Source: VYFG01 sp965248685 (GTDB taxonomy: Bacteria; Pseudomonadota; Gammaproteobacteria; Arenicellales; Poriferihabitantaceae). Taken from it: a stretch of 64,000 nt of DNA. Within the stretch, counting starts at the first letter, position 1. Each line of letters opens with the position of its first letter. Of this stretch, positions 9,047 to 18,386 are shown one piece after another. Under the pieces are notes generated by a model. That model ran no database searches and was not told the origin of the DNA. It saw only the letters and a list, made by a program, of their open reading frames with translations. The stretch lies in assembly GCA_965248685.1 (NCBI GenBank), contig CBDFKC010000003.1, forward strand, positions 1,178,001 to 1,242,000. Reading direction: 5' to 3'. A program made the position numbers and the translations under genes.

Positions 9047-9316
9047 ATGGGAATTGGTGGCATTAGTCCAATCCAGTTAATTATTATTCTGGTCATCGTA
9101 TTGCTAATTTTTGGAACCAAAAAATTACGCAATCTCGGCGGTGACCTGGGTGGAGCAATAAAAGGGTTCAAGAAAGCGATGAAAGACGACGGTAGCGCGG
9201 TAAAGGATGGCGAAGCACTAGACCAGGATGTTGCCGAGGACGCCGCAGAAAAAGTGTCTGAAACGGCTGAAGAAGTTGCCGAATCGGTGGCCAAAAAAAC
9301 TGATGAGAAGTCGTGA
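9047..9316 (+). CDS. tatA: Sec-independent translocase protein TatA
   Basis: TatA forms the size-variable pore of the twin-arginine export system. The protein has 89 residues. A short N-terminal membrane helix (PIQLIIILVIVLLIFG) precedes the FGTKKLRNLGGDLGGAIKGFKKAM amphipathic region, here quoted in part; the phenylalanine-glycine hinge of the family is intact. A charged Glu/Lys/Ala-rich tail follows. A good ribosome-binding sequence (AAGTGGAGAAAAATT) precedes the ATG. It is the first gene of tatABC. Likely Tat substrates in this window are the Rieske protein at 44 kb and the multicopper oxidase at 33.6 kb. Confidence 0.93.
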   Translation: MGIGGISPIQLIIILVIVLLIFGTKKLRNLGGDLGGAIKGFKKAMKDDGSAVKDGEALDQDVAEDAAEKVSETAEEVAESVAKKTDEKS

Positions 9317-9354
9317 ATTAACCCGGTCTGATCTATCGCTATAGTCTCACAACA

Positions 9355-9834
9355 ATGTTTGACGTTGGGTTTTGGGAACTGGCTATTATCGGGGTGGTCG
9401 CGCTGGTAATTGTTGGTCCTGAGCGATTACCCGGGCTTGCCCGTACGGTCGGGCTATGGGTTGGCAAAGGTCGTCGAATGATATCTGAGGTCAAGCGGGA
9501 TATAGACCGGGAACTTAAGGCCAGTGAAATGGCTGATCTGAGTTCGGTAAAAACCGAGTTTGATAAAGTAAAGAAGCAGGTCGATAACGCCAAAGATAGC
9601 CTGGTGAAGGATACCGGTGTTGACGAGGCTAAATCATCGCTCAAGGAAACCCTGGATCAGGCGAGTCCTCTGAAACAGGAGATCGAGCAAGAATTGGATG
9701 AAATTGATCAAGTGGCCAAGCAAATGACAGCGGAGCTTGATGAGGCAAAACACACCGCGGAGACAGCATCCGATACTGAGCCTCCCAAAGAACCGATTTC
9801 CAAGCCAGTTAAAAAGGCCGTTGATAAGCAGTAG
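9355..9834 (+). CDS. tatB: Sec-independent translocase protein TatB
   Basis: TatB pairs with TatC as the receptor for twin-arginine signal peptides. The 159-residue protein starts MFDVGFWELAIIGVVALVIV with the conserved GPERLPGLART hinge directly after the single membrane helix. These features separate TatB from TatA. The C-terminal 90 residues form a long acidic/basic helical region likely to be a coiled coil, ending in a Lys/Pro-rich tail. It sits 38 bases after tatA and 11 bases before tatC, consistent with one operon. Confidence 0.94.
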   Translation: MFDVGFWELAIIGVVALVIVGPERLPGLARTVGLWVGKGRRMISEVKRDIDRELKASEMADLSSVKTEFDKVKKQVDNAKDSLVKDTGVDEAKSSLKETLDQASPLKQEIEQELDEIDQVAKQMTAELDEAKHTAETASDTEPPKEPISKPVKKAVDKQ

Positions 9835-9845
9835 CCCGGTGTAGC

Positions 9846-10667
9846 ATGGTCCAGGATAAATTAATCGCCGAAGGCACGCTGGTTTCGCATCTGCTCGAGT
9901 TACGTGACAGGTTACTGCGTTCGATCCTGTCCGTAATATTGATTTTTATCTGCCTGGTTCCATTTGCCAATGAATTGTATGTTTATTTGGCAGATCCTTT
10001 GATGTCGGCTTTGCCTGAAGGCAACAGTATGATCTCAACGGAGCCCCATGGACCTTTTTTCGTTCCGTTCAAATTTGCCTTTGCCTGCGCTTTCGCCATA
10101 GCGGTACCCTATTTGCTGTATCAAATATGGGGGTTTGTTGCTCCAGGACTCTATAAACACGAGAAAAGGCTGGTGGTACCTATTTTACTTTCCAGTAGTC
10201 TGTTGTTTTATTTAGGCATTGCATTTGCCTATTTTGTTGTTTTTCCTATAGTGTTCGCTTTTTTCGCCAACAGTGCACCAGAAGGAGTTATGGTGATGAC
10301 CGATATCAATGCCTACTTTGGCTTTGTGGTTAAACTGTTCTTCGCCTTTGGGGTGGCTTTCGAGGTGCCCGTGGCGACGGTAATTCTGGTTAAGCTGGGT
10401 ATTACCACGCGGCAGAATCTGGCGACAAAACGTCCCTATATCATCATCGCCGCATTTGTCGTTGGTATGTTAATGACGCCGCCGGATATATTCTCCCAGA
10501 CTTTGTTGGCGGTACCGGTATGGATGCTTTTCGAATTGGGGCTGTTTTGTTCCCGTTACGTTACCAGTGAAGAGCCGGAAGACGATGCCGACGAAGAAAT
10601 GGATGAAGAGTTAGAGGAGGAACTTGGCCAGAGCCAGGAAAACAGTTCCACCACCACCGAATCTTAA
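9846..10667 (+). CDS. tatC: Sec-independent translocase protein TatC
   Basis: TatC is the polytopic receptor that recognises the twin-arginine motif. The 273-residue protein has six hydrophobic segments and the conserved LVSHLLELRDRLLRS start. A PHGPFFVPFKFAFACA segment with the functionally important Phe/Pro residues lies before the second helix. The end is a hydrophilic tail that is unusually acidic (runs of Glu and Asp, EEELGQ), followed by Ser/Thr. The tail is longer and more acidic than in E. coli TatC. It closes the tatABC operon. Confidence 0.96.
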   Translation: MVQDKLIAEGTLVSHLLELRDRLLRSILSVILIFICLVPFANELYVYLADPLMSALPEGNSMISTEPHGPFFVPFKFAFACAFAIAVPYLLYQIWGFVAPGLYKHEKRLVVPILLSSSLLFYLGIAFAYFVVFPIVFAFFANSAPEGVMVMTDINAYFGFVVKLFFAFGVAFEVPVATVILVKLGITTRQNLATKRPYIIIAAFVVGMLMTPPDIFSQTLLAVPVWMLFELGLFCSRYVTSEEPEDDADEEMDEELEEELGQSQENSSTTTES

Positions 10668-10707
10668 TCTGCCTTCCGGGGCCCGCTTTATTCAGTGGTC
10701 CGGCAGA
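10668..10707 (+). terminator. Weak inverted repeat after tatC, possible terminator
   Basis: TCTGCC at 10668-10673 pairs with GGCAGA at 10702-10707 around a GC-rich loop. There is no following T-run, so intrinsic termination is doubtful. It is the only stem-forming sequence between tatC and the creB-like gene. Confidence 0.25.
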
Positions 10708-10776
10708 ATTCGATACTATATCCAGCACGCACTCGGTCCGATTCTTTAAGCCGGTGCTCGAAAAGGATATAACAAG

Positions 10777-11445
10777 ATGGCCCCTATAATCCTGATTGCG
10801 GAAGACGAAGCAGAAATTGCTGATACGTTGAAATATGCCCTGCGCTCTGAAGGGATGAAGCCGATCTGGGTTGCCCAGGGCGGTCTGGCGCTGGAGGCAT
10901 TGCTCGAATATCCTGTTGATCTGATGATTCTCGACGTAGGATTGCCGGATTGCAGTGGATTCGAATTGTTAAAGGAGATCAGGGCCAAACATGATTTGCC
11001 GGTAATGATGTTGACCGCGAGGTCGGATGAGGTGGATCGTATTGTCGGTCTTGAAATCGGCGCGGATGACTATGTTACTAAGCCATTTAGCCCTCGAGAG
11101 GTGGTAGCCCGGGTAAAAGCAATTTTGAAGCGGACCCGGCGATCAGGAGGTAGCGCCGATACCAGGTTCGAAGTAAACCAGTCTGCATTGCGAATTCGTT
11201 ATTGCGACTCGGTGCTTGATTTAACTCGCTCAGAGTATTTGCTGCTTTTGACTTTGCTTGGACGGCCGGGACAAATTTTTTCCCGACGACAATTAATCGA
11301 TCAGGTCTGGTCAAGTCAACACCCTTCGGATGACAGAGTAATAGACACTCATATTAAGTCTCTCAGGGCCAAACTCAAACTGGTGGATCCGGCAGTTAAT
11401 CCCATTGCCACCCATCGAGGATTTGGTTATTCCGTTGAGACTTAA
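10777..11445 (+). CDS. creB: CreB-type OmpR-family response regulator
   Basis: The receiver domain (residues 1-120) has the acidic pocket ED at 9-10, the phospho-acceptor D53 in MILDVGLPD, the TARSDEVDR segment and the KPFSPREV motif. This is followed by an OmpR-type winged helix ending IDTHIKSLRAKL and THRGFGYS. The phrases DVGLPDCSGFEL, EVDRIVGLEIGADDY and KPFSPREV are close to E. coli CreB, more than to other OmpR-type regulators. The creC-like kinase gene starts 13 bases downstream. Because a sortase and its target follow, this pair may control that system. I see no clear TTCAC-N6-TTCAC cre tag in front of it. Confidence 0.85.
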   Translation: MAPIILIAEDEAEIADTLKYALRSEGMKPIWVAQGGLALEALLEYPVDLMILDVGLPDCSGFELLKEIRAKHDLPVMMLTARSDEVDRIVGLEIGADDYVTKPFSPREVVARVKAILKRTRRSGGSADTRFEVNQSALRIRYCDSVLDLTRSEYLLLLTLLGRPGQIFSRRQLIDQVWSSQHPSDDRVIDTHIKSLRAKLKLVDPAVNPIATHRGFGYSVET

Positions 11446-11458
11446 ATAATTCATTTCC

Positions 11459-12934
11459 ATGAAAATCAGTTTTAGTCTTCGAGCCTTTCTGGTCTACTTC
11501 GTCATACTCGCGGCATTGTCCTGGTTTATCTTGGATAAAGCTCTGGAACGACTAAACGTAGCCCTGCGCCAATCTGCAGAGAGTGTGCTGGTGGATACCG
11601 CGAATCTATTGGCGACTTCTCTGGAACACGAATTCAATGATGACACCCTTGATACCTGGGAAATCGAACGTCTGTTCAGCGATGCTTATGGGAGAATACT
11701 CAACGCCCAGATATACCGGGTCCTCAAAGATAAAATTGAAACCGAGGTATATGTTACCGATCGCGAGGGTGTCGTGGTATATGACTCTTCCGGTAAGCAC
11801 GCTGGGGAAGATTTTTCCGAATGGCGAGATGTCAGATTAACCCTGGCGGGAGAATATGGTGCCCGCACAAGCTTTCGGGACCAGCAAAAGACAGAGGACG
11901 ATGACGAAAAAATTATGGTGATAGCGGCGCCGATTCATCTACGGCAGGAAATCGTCGGCGTCGTCAGCGTGGTCAAACCAATCAAGTCTCTGGAAGCATT
12001 TTTGCTGGATGAAAGTAATCAGCTCAAGCAATACGCGATTGGATTATTGGCTCTGGCGATGTTGCTTGGATACATTGTCAGTCATGGGTTTACTGCTTCG
12101 ACGATGAAATTAGTGAACTATGCCAACAATATGGCGGCGGGTAGAAAAGTAGCGCGTCCCGGTTTTATGGACAAGCGATTCGCGAATCTGTCAGACGCGA
12201 TATCACATATGCGTCAACAACTGGACGGCAAGGAATACGTTGAAAAATACATTCACAGTCTGACCCATGAATTGAAGACACCGATTACTACAATTCAAGG
12301 ATCAGCAGAATTGTTGCAAGAAGATATGCTCCAGGCAGAACGCAGAAAGTTTCTGCAAAATATTCAGACTGCTAATCACCGTATGTCGAGATTAGTCGAT
12401 CGAATGCTGTCACTGGCGCGGCTTGAAGGAATGCCACAGATCACTTCCAATGAAAAATTTAATATTGTCGATTCGTTGAATCAGTTAGTCGAAGAACGCG
12501 AAGCCATACTAAATGAAACCGGGATAATTTTAAAACCCCCTCAGAGTGAACGCTTAATGGTGACGGGTGACCCCTTGTTGATTCAACAGGCGATGGCAAA
12601 CTTGCTGGACAATGCCCTCGAGTTTTGCCTTCCTGGCGGTGAAGTACGACTGCACTGTGAAGAGAAGGGTCAAGGTTACCAGGTAGTGATATTCAACCAG
12701 GGTAAGGCCCTGGATCATTTTGTCCTTTCCAGAGCATTCGATCGCTTCTTCTCGTTGCCTCGACCCGGGGGCGAATCAAAGAGTACTGGACTTGGACTGA
12801 GCTTCGTTCGCGAAATTATGAATTTGCATCAGGGTAGTGCCAGCCTCGAAAATGCGGAGGGCGGAATCAAAGCGACATTGTTGTGGCCAGCAATCGACGG
12901 CCAGATGTTTCAAGATCGAAGTGAAAAGACATAG
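11459..12934 (+). CDS. creC: CreC-type sensor histidine kinase
   Basis: This 491-residue inner-membrane kinase has an N-terminal membrane helix, a periplasmic domain of about 150 residues (VYVTDREGVVVYDSSG is typical of CreC) and a second helix near residue 190. A HAMP-like linker, the H-box THELKTPITTIQGSAE and an ATPase domain with N-box NLLDNALEF and G-box STGLGLSFV follow. It is cotranscribed with the creB-like gene. E. coli CreC responds to growth conditions and controls a small regulon. The signal here is unknown. The next genes on the same strand, after 177 bases, are the sortase target and sortase. Confidence 0.87.
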   Translation: MKISFSLRAFLVYFVILAALSWFILDKALERLNVALRQSAESVLVDTANLLATSLEHEFNDDTLDTWEIERLFSDAYGRILNAQIYRVLKDKIETEVYVTDREGVVVYDSSGKHAGEDFSEWRDVRLTLAGEYGARTSFRDQQKTEDDDEKIMVIAAPIHLRQEIVGVVSVVKPIKSLEAFLLDESNQLKQYAIGLLALAMLLGYIVSHGFTASTMKLVNYANNMAAGRKVARPGFMDKRFANLSDAISHMRQQLDGKEYVEKYIHSLTHELKTPITTIQGSAELLQEDMLQAERRKFLQNIQTANHRMSRLVDRMLSLARLEGMPQITSNEKFNIVDSLNQLVEEREAILNETGIILKPPQSERLMVTGDPLLIQQAMANLLDNALEFCLPGGEVRLHCEEKGQGYQVVIFNQGKALDHFVLSRAFDRFFSLPRPGGESKSTGLGLSFVREIMNLHQGSASLENAEGGIKATLLWPAIDGQMFQDRSEKT

Positions 12935-13111
12935 CGATTTGCGGGTAACGGTTTTTTTGATTCAATACAGGCATTGTTTTTGCCATCTTAAGTGGGCATC
13001 CCCTGTAGAAATCATGGTAGTAATTCCAGCAATTTCACACACAACCCTCACATAATTTTCATCTCCCCCTGAGATCTTCATTCCTCGTATTAATTTAACC
13101 GAGGTATTCGC

Positions 13112-15226
13112 ATGATTCGTAGTTCGCAAAGGCCGGCCCGGTTTTGGGCAATTAATATAGCTTTGTGGTTTTGGTTGGCATTACCAATGGTCCATGCCAT
13201 TAGTGACGAAGGGTCCAATGCAGCGGAACTAATGCTGGCATCTGTCGATGGTTCTCTTTCCGCCGCGTTGTTGCTTGAAACCCATATCGAAGGAGAAATT
13301 AACGGGTTGATTGCAAAATTAACCTTGAGACAGACGTTTCGAAATACCTCCACCCAATGGGTCAATGGCCGATACGTTTTTCCAATGCCTGAAAAGTCAG
13401 CAGTGGAAAGTTTGACTCTGGAGACCGGAGGACGCTTGATTCGTGGCGTAGTTAAAGAAAAGCAACAGGCAAAAAAGGAATTTGCAGCGGCCAAGGCGAG
13501 TGGAAAGAAAGCCGGATTAATGGAACAAAACCGGCCGAATCTATTTTCAATGTCGTTGGCAAATATTGCGCCCCTTGGTGAAGTAATTGCCGAAATCACC
13601 TGGGTCGAAACAGTCGAATTTGACGCCGGTATGTTTGCTCTCAGGCTGCCGACCACCCTGACACCGCGATATATCCCCGGACGCCCGTTGGTTACAGATG
13701 TTAATTCCGAAGATTATATGTTGGAACAGAAAATCGTAATAGATGGATCCAGTGGATGGGCACAAAATACCGATCAGGTCATGGATGCGGCATTGATTAC
13801 GCCATTTCAGATCGGTGATTCGGGTGCTGCGGCGAACCATCGATTTACCATCGATCTCGGGTTATCGGCGGGAATACCGTTAGCAGGCATTACCAGCGCC
13901 ACCCACGGGATTGAAGTGACTCAAATCGGGCAGGATGGTTTAGCGAATCCTCGTCAAAGAATTCGGTTTCTCAATGTCAGTGAACCTATGGATCGTGATC
14001 TGGTAATAAGCTGGACACCGGCTGCCAGCAGCACCCCGGACGCCGCAGTATTTACCCAACACCATGCTGAGGGTAATCACACGCTATTGATGCTAATGCC
14101 GCCCCAAAAAAATATAGTCCAGACGGTTCCCAGGGAAATCATTTTCATCATAGATTCGTCCGGTTCAATGGCAGGGGTATCTATGCCCCAGGCGCGCCAG
14201 GGCCTTAAGACAGCGCTGGGATATCTGTCGCCGGTGGACCGATTCAATATCGTCGATTTTGACAACAGCGCCAAGGCATTGTTCGGCCTGCCGATGCAGG
14301 CGACCCAAAGTCATCTTGCTCGGGCAGATCAGTTTGTAACGAACCTGGTCGCGGATGGTGGTACCAATATGGAGGCTGCTCTCAGTCTCGCTTTTTCCAT
14401 GCCAATTGCCAAAAATTATTTACGTCAAATTGTTTTTATAACAGATGGCAGTGTCGGCAATGAAAGCAACCTGTTCAGATTGATTAACAAAAGACTGGGA
14501 GAAGCGCGCCTGTTCACCATGGGAATTGGCAGTGCCCCCAATAGCCATTTTATGCGTGGCGCTGCACACTATGGTCGAGGCAGTTATCACTTTACAGATT
14601 CTCTGGATCAGGCCGCCGTCCGTATGAACGAGCTATTCACTAAAATAAACCGTCCGGTTATGCGGGATATTCAAATCCACTGGCCTGAAAATAGCGATGT
14701 CGAGTTCTATCCTTCCCGAATTCCCGACCTGTACCTCGGTGAACCGATAATGATCCTGGCTAAAACCAGCTCGCCCCCAGGCGAAATCGAGATAAGTGGA
14801 AAACTTTCAGGGAGTTCATGGAAGCGAGTCATTCGTGCAGATGGTGCCCCCATCGGGTCTGGTCTTGATAAGATTTGGGCCCGCCGAAAAGTGGATTCAT
14901 TGGAGAGTCGGCAAGTGATTGCAGGCAAACCATTGGGGCATATCAAGCAACAGATTGTTGATCTTGGGGTGGCACATCAACTGGTAACCCGCTTCACCAG
15001 CTTTATTGCGGTAGAAGAAAAATTGTCACGAACCAGCGGTCAATCGGTAGCCAACGCTACGGTACCGAATCTTATGCCCAAAGGTAATACCATGATGCTG
15101 CCGCTGCCGAATACGGCGACTCCAGCCAGCCTTTTAATACTGCTTGGCTTGATGGTCATGTTATTTGCAGCTGCGGTAGGCTGTTGGTTTTCATCTCGCC
15201 GAGTATTCAAATTGGTTTGGCATTAA
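13112..15226 (+). CDS. Marine proteobacterial sortase target protein (VIT + vWA)
   Basis: This 704-residue exported protein has a signal peptide at the start (hydrophobic INIALWFWLALPMVHA). It is followed by a VIT domain (roughly residues 40-170, LRQTFRNTSTQWVNGRYVFP) and a von Willebrand A domain with an intact metal site (FIIDSSGSMAG, then the TDGSVGN segment). At the C-terminus is a sorting signal: the LPNTA motif at about 665-669, a hydrophobic helix and a basic tail (SSRRVFK). This architecture is that of the known marine sortase-target family. The stop codon overlaps an in-frame ATG of the sortase gene, so the two are coupled. The protein is presumably anchored in the cell envelope by the dedicated sortase; its ligand is unknown. 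Confidence 0.93.
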   Translation: MIRSSQRPARFWAINIALWFWLALPMVHAISDEGSNAAELMLASVDGSLSAALLLETHIEGEINGLIAKLTLRQTFRNTSTQWVNGRYVFPMPEKSAVESLTLETGGRLIRGVVKEKQQAKKEFAAAKASGKKAGLMEQNRPNLFSMSLANIAPLGEVIAEITWVETVEFDAGMFALRLPTTLTPRYIPGRPLVTDVNSEDYMLEQKIVIDGSSGWAQNTDQVMDAALITPFQIGDSGAAANHRFTIDLGLSAGIPLAGITSATHGIEVTQIGQDGLANPRQRIRFLNVSEPMDRDLVISWTPAASSTPDAAVFTQHHAEGNHTLLMLMPPQKNIVQTVPREIIFIIDSSGSMAGVSMPQARQGLKTALGYLSPVDRFNIVDFDNSAKALFGLPMQATQSHLARADQFVTNLVADGGTNMEAALSLAFSMPIAKNYLRQIVFITDGSVGNESNLFRLINKRLGEARLFTMGIGSAPNSHFMRGAAHYGRGSYHFTDSLDQAAVRMNELFTKINRPVMRDIQIHWPENSDVEFYPSRIPDLYLGEPIMILAKTSSPPGEIEISGKLSGSSWKRVIRADGAPIGSGLDKIWARRKVDSLESRQVIAGKPLGHIKQQIVDLGVAHQLVTRFTSFIAVEEKLSRTSGQSVANATVPNLMPKGNTMMLPLPNTATPASLLILLGLMVMLFAAAVGCWFSSRRVFKLVWH

Positions 15227-15240
15227 TGCAGGAGAATATG

Positions 15241-15825
15241 ATGAAAGGGAGTATGCATCACATGTGTCTCAGGGTAGCACTCCTGCTTCTGTTGCTGACC
15301 GGTGCAGCCCTGATTACCAAGGGAGGCTATATCAAATTGAAAGCGAATCTTGCCAGCCTGCTAATCGAATCCAGTTGGGTGGTCAGAGAATCAGGAAGTG
15401 AGCCGATAAAGCCCTGGCCGTGGGCGGATACCTCTGCAATCGCCCGAATAATGATGCCGCGACTAGGAATTAGTCATCTGGTGATGAAAGATGCCAGTGG
15501 AGAATCTCTGGCATTTGGCCCCGGTTCCATGCGCCCGGAGGTTTTACTGGCGGGTTCGGGACACAGCGTAATCGCCGGTCATCGGGATACCCATTTTAAA
15601 TTTCTATCAGATTTGTTGCCGGGGGATCGTATCGAACTGGAAAATTTTAGTGGTCAGTATCAAACCTATCAAGTTGCGCGAACCCGTGTGATGGACGTAA
15701 GGCATGGCGATTTGGTGCTCGATATCGATGTATCGGGTGTGACGTTGATTACCTGTTGGCCGTTCGATGCCATCACGCCCGGCGGACCGTTGCGATATGT
15801 AGTTGAAACAGTACCGGTGGGGTGA
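15241..15825 (+). CDS. Class GN (marine proteobacterial) sortase
   Basis: Membrane-anchored cysteine transpeptidase that would cleave the sorting signal of the adjacent vWA protein. Counting from 15241, the catalytic residues are H114 (AGHRDTHF), C172 (TLITCWPF) and R185 (GPLRYVV). An N-terminal membrane helix spans about residues 9-30. In-frame ATGs also exist at 15226 and 15238. I prefer 15241 because AGGAG at 15230-15234 is then six bases away. The full sortase fold fits in 194 residues. It is a single-target system: no other LPxTA-bearing protein is visible in the window. Confidence 0.92.
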   Translation: MKGSMHHMCLRVALLLLLLTGAALITKGGYIKLKANLASLLIESSWVVRESGSEPIKPWPWADTSAIARIMMPRLGISHLVMKDASGESLAFGPGSMRPEVLLAGSGHSVIAGHRDTHFKFLSDLLPGDRIELENFSGQYQTYQVARTRVMDVRHGDLVLDIDVSGVTLITCWPFDAITPGGPLRYVVETVPVG

Positions 15826-15854
15826 TGTGAAGTTCGCCGGGTACAATCTCTATG

Positions 15855-16709
15855 CTATATCGAGGTAGCCCTGGCATGATCGATATATATCAGACGCAGG
15901 CGGGTAGTAATCGGTCCGGGGTTGCCGTCGCCAATCGAAGTTTGATCGATCCTGGTGACCGGCAGGACATAGGTGGACGCGCCGGAAATAAATGCTTCAT
16001 CGGCCGCATATACCTGATCCAGGGTCAGGTAGGACTGCTCTAAGGTCAATGCATTGGTATCACACAGTTGCATCAATGCCTTGCGGGTTACTCCAGGTAA
16101 GATTTCGTTGCTCAATGGCCGTGTGATAATGGTATTTCCAGTGACAACAAAAAAACTCGTCGCACCACATTCGGTTATCTTGCCGTCGTTGCCTATCATC
16201 AAAGCTTCGTATGCCCCTGCCTCGTGGGCGGTCTGCTTGGCCAGTACCTGCCCCAATAGATTCACCGATTTGATATCCCGCCGTGCCCAGCGTATATCCG
16301 GCACACTTTTCAGGCTGACACCGCTACTGACATAATCGTTTTCCGCTGGCTGTTTTACCTGGGTAAACATAAATACGGTAGGTTCGATTCCTGGGTCATA
16401 AATAAAATCACGTTCAGCCTGCCCCCGGGTGACTTGCAGATAAACTAATCCTTCATCAAGTTCATTGGCTTCTATCAGCCGGCGATAAGCGGTCAGAACC
16501 TGCTCTCGATCGAGAGGTTGAGGAATAGAGAGTTCATTAAGCGACCGGACCATTCGACTAATGTGGTTGTCAAAATCCAGTAGCTTTCCATCGAGAACGC
16601 CGGCAACCTCATAAATAGCGTCACCAAATAGCACGGCGCGGTCAAATATCGATATTTTCGCTTGTTCTGGGGCGATAAAGTCGCCGTTCAAATAGACTGT
16701 TCTGCTCAT
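15855..16709 (-). CDS. dat: D-amino-acid transaminase (class IV PLP enzyme)
   Basis: The 284-residue protein has the fold type IV aminotransferase pattern: start MSRTVYLNGDFIAPEQAKIS, the FDRAVLFGDAIYEV segment and the PLP lysine K147 in DIKSVNLLGQVLAKQ. The downstream E-x-G-A segment (ITECGATSFF) and GVTRKALM are also present. The RDIKSVNLLG context favours D-amino-acid transaminase over branched-chain transaminase or ADC lyase. Such an enzyme would make D-alanine/D-glutamate for peptidoglycan or degrade D-amino acids. It converges with the sortase gene (30-base gap) and is separate from the downstream minus-strand genes. Confidence 0.88.
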   Translation of the reverse strand: MSRTVYLNGDFIAPEQAKISIFDRAVLFGDAIYEVAGVLDGKLLDFDNHISRMVRSLNELSIPQPLDREQVLTAYRRLIEANELDEGLVYLQVTRGQAERDFIYDPGIEPTVFMFTQVKQPAENDYVSSGVSLKSVPDIRWARRDIKSVNLLGQVLAKQTAHEAGAYEALMIGNDGKITECGATSFFVVTGNTIITRPLSNEILPGVTRKALMQLCDTNALTLEQSYLTLDQVYAADEAFISGASTYVLPVTRIDQTSIGDGNPGPITTRLRLIYIDHARATSI

Positions 16710-16756
16710 ACTCTTTGTATTTAATTTTCAGGCGTGGAAATGCCAGCCTCATTAGA

Positions 16757-17662
16757 TCAAGCCCATAAACCATCTATTTTACCATCAGCTAATCTGGCCA
16801 CAAACCAGTCAAACCTTTCCCTCCGGCGGGCCGGTACTGCGACAACATCGATATGCTCTCCCCGGGCAATTTCTACCTCGGCCAAATTGAGTCGGGTTCC
16901 TTTCACTGTAAAGAACTGATAATCCCCCACACTATCGAACAGCGTCGCATACATTTGAAGACTGTATCCGAAATCTCTAGTGCCATCGGACAATTCGAAA
17001 ACAATCGTGGGTTGAAATCGGCTGATTAATTTGGTTGCGCCGGTTAACACCGCATGTTCAAAACCTTCCACATCAATTTTAATTACGTCTGGTGGCCGCA
17101 TCTTATATTCCGCTACGACTTCATCCAATCGATAGGCTGGTACAACCGTGGTCCCGGGGCAAGTCCGATTGGCTATCGCGCCATGGATACTATGGGGTTT
17201 CTCAGAAAACTCCAGGGTACCGGTACTATCTCCCAGGGCTATGGGAAAAACCTGTAAATTGCTCAGGTTATTCAGCTTCACTGCCTTGGTAATATTTTCT
17301 GCCAGCTGACTCTGAGGTTCGAAGGCATATACCTGGATTCCCGCGTCTGCCCTGAGGGCCGCGACTTCGATGGAAACGTATCCAATATTGGCACCAGCAT
17401 CGTACAACACACCATCAGCTTCAAGCATCGCGTTGGCCACGCGAAAAACCCAATAATCCCATGCATTATTTTGTGATCGCATGGTGACGAATACATCATA
17501 CGCTTGCGGGAGTATTGGTATGCTCGCGCCGTGTCGTGTGACGAATGGCGGCTGGGTTGAGTATCTGGCCAGCTTTCCAATTTTCCTGGCAAAAGCACCT
17601 TTGCCTCGGGGCAGAATGCTTGACATGGTACAGGTGAAATTGAGCAGCCTATTTTTAGCCAT
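16757..17662 (-). CDS. FkbM family methyltransferase
   Basis: SAM-dependent methyltransferase, 301 residues from the ATG at 17662. Motif I is GANIGYVSIEVAAL, followed by the acidic VYAFEPQSQL and IKIDVEGFEHAVL, the FkbM hallmark. A longer frame to 17758 exists but would overlap the IMPACT gene upstream, so the start is placed just after its stop. A later start at 17626 is also possible. FkbM enzymes usually O-methylate sugars or small molecules; the acceptor is unknown. Only five bases separate it from the preceding gene, indicating one operon. Confidence 0.85.
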   Translation of the reverse strand: MAKNRLLNFTCTMSSILPRGKGAFARKIGKLARYSTQPPFVTRHGASIPILPQAYDVFVTMRSQNNAWDYWVFRVANAMLEADGVLYDAGANIGYVSIEVAALRADAGIQVYAFEPQSQLAENITKAVKLNNLSNLQVFPIALGDSTGTLEFSEKPHSIHGAIANRTCPGTTVVPAYRLDEVVAEYKMRPPDVIKIDVEGFEHAVLTGATKLISRFQPTIVFELSDGTRDFGYSLQMYATLFDSVGDYQFFTVKGTRLNLAEVEIARGEHIDVVAVPARRRERFDWFVARLADGKIDGLWA

Positions 17663-17667
17663 TGAGA

Positions 17668-18273
17668 TTAGTCGAACAAATCGATAATTCGCCAGCCTCG
17701 TTGTGAAGCGGCCTGCTGCAATTGGTCCAGGTCGCGCTGAGCAAGCACCACATCGCAAGTCACCGCACTGCTGTATTCAGCCGAAATTAATTCTCCACCG
17801 TGTCCACTCAGCCAGTGACGTAGATCCTGTTCCTGGGCAAAATCCACAGCCATTCTTAATCGGTGTTGCTCAACATATTGTTCTACTGCCAGCGACTCCA
17901 TGACCGAGTGTGCCGCGGCCGAATAAGCCCTTACCAGGCCACCGGCACCGAGTTTGATGCCGCCGAAATAACGGGCGACAACCAGCATGATATTTCCAAC
18001 ATTTTTATGTTGAAGCACATTCAAAATAGGCTTGCCCGCGCAACCCATTGGTTCGCCATCATCAGACATCGCGGCGCTTTCAGGCGCTCCTGATACTCCA
18101 AGTATATAAGCCCAGCAATGGTGGCCGGCTTCGGGAAAATTCTGTTTCATCTGACCGAGAAACTCCATAGCTCGCTGACGGTTGTCTGCTAGCCCGGCCC
18201 GCGCAATAAATTTACTTTTTTTTACCAGAATAGTATTTTGATTGGTCGCGGTAGGAACTGTTGTTGGGTCCAT
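17668..18273 (-). CDS. yigZ: IMPACT/YigZ family protein
   Basis: Cytosolic protein of the IMPACT (UPF0029) family, 201 residues from 18273. The N-terminal domain has the KKSKFIARAG start, HHCWAYILG, the SDDGEPMGCAGKPIL signature and the VARYFGGIKLGAGGLVRAY motif. A C-terminal ferredoxin-like domain follows. The frame extends upstream to 18366, but the family start matches MDPTTVP and the extension has no family similarity. E. coli YigZ has no agreed biochemical role. The SRPBCC gene diverges 114 bases away. Confidence 0.9.
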   Translation of the reverse strand: MDPTTVPTATNQNTILVKKSKFIARAGLADNRQRAMEFLGQMKQNFPEAGHHCWAYILGVSGAPESAAMSDDGEPMGCAGKPILNVLQHKNVGNIMLVVARYFGGIKLGAGGLVRAYSAAAHSVMESLAVEQYVEQHRLRMAVDFAQEQDLRHWLSGHGGELISAEYSSAVTCDVVLAQRDLDQLQQAASQRGWRIIDLFD

Positions 18274-18386
18274 GGGATAATAATGGAAATTTGCTGGCAG
18301 TATACTGGACCCTGACCTGTCAAGGCGCTCGCTCGCCGCCATGGGTTGTTGAGTATATCCAATCACATTCTCAGGGAGAAAAGATA

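Noticed and set aside
13025..13055. CreB-type tag (TTCAC-N6-TTCAC) before the sortase target gene
   Set aside because: TTCAC is followed by CTCAC with the wrong spacing (13-bp instead of 11-bp period) and one mismatch. It is not convincing.
16381..16405. tRNA T-arm-like sequence (GGTTCGATTCC)
   Set aside because: It lies inside the transaminase coding region and no cloverleaf can be built around it.
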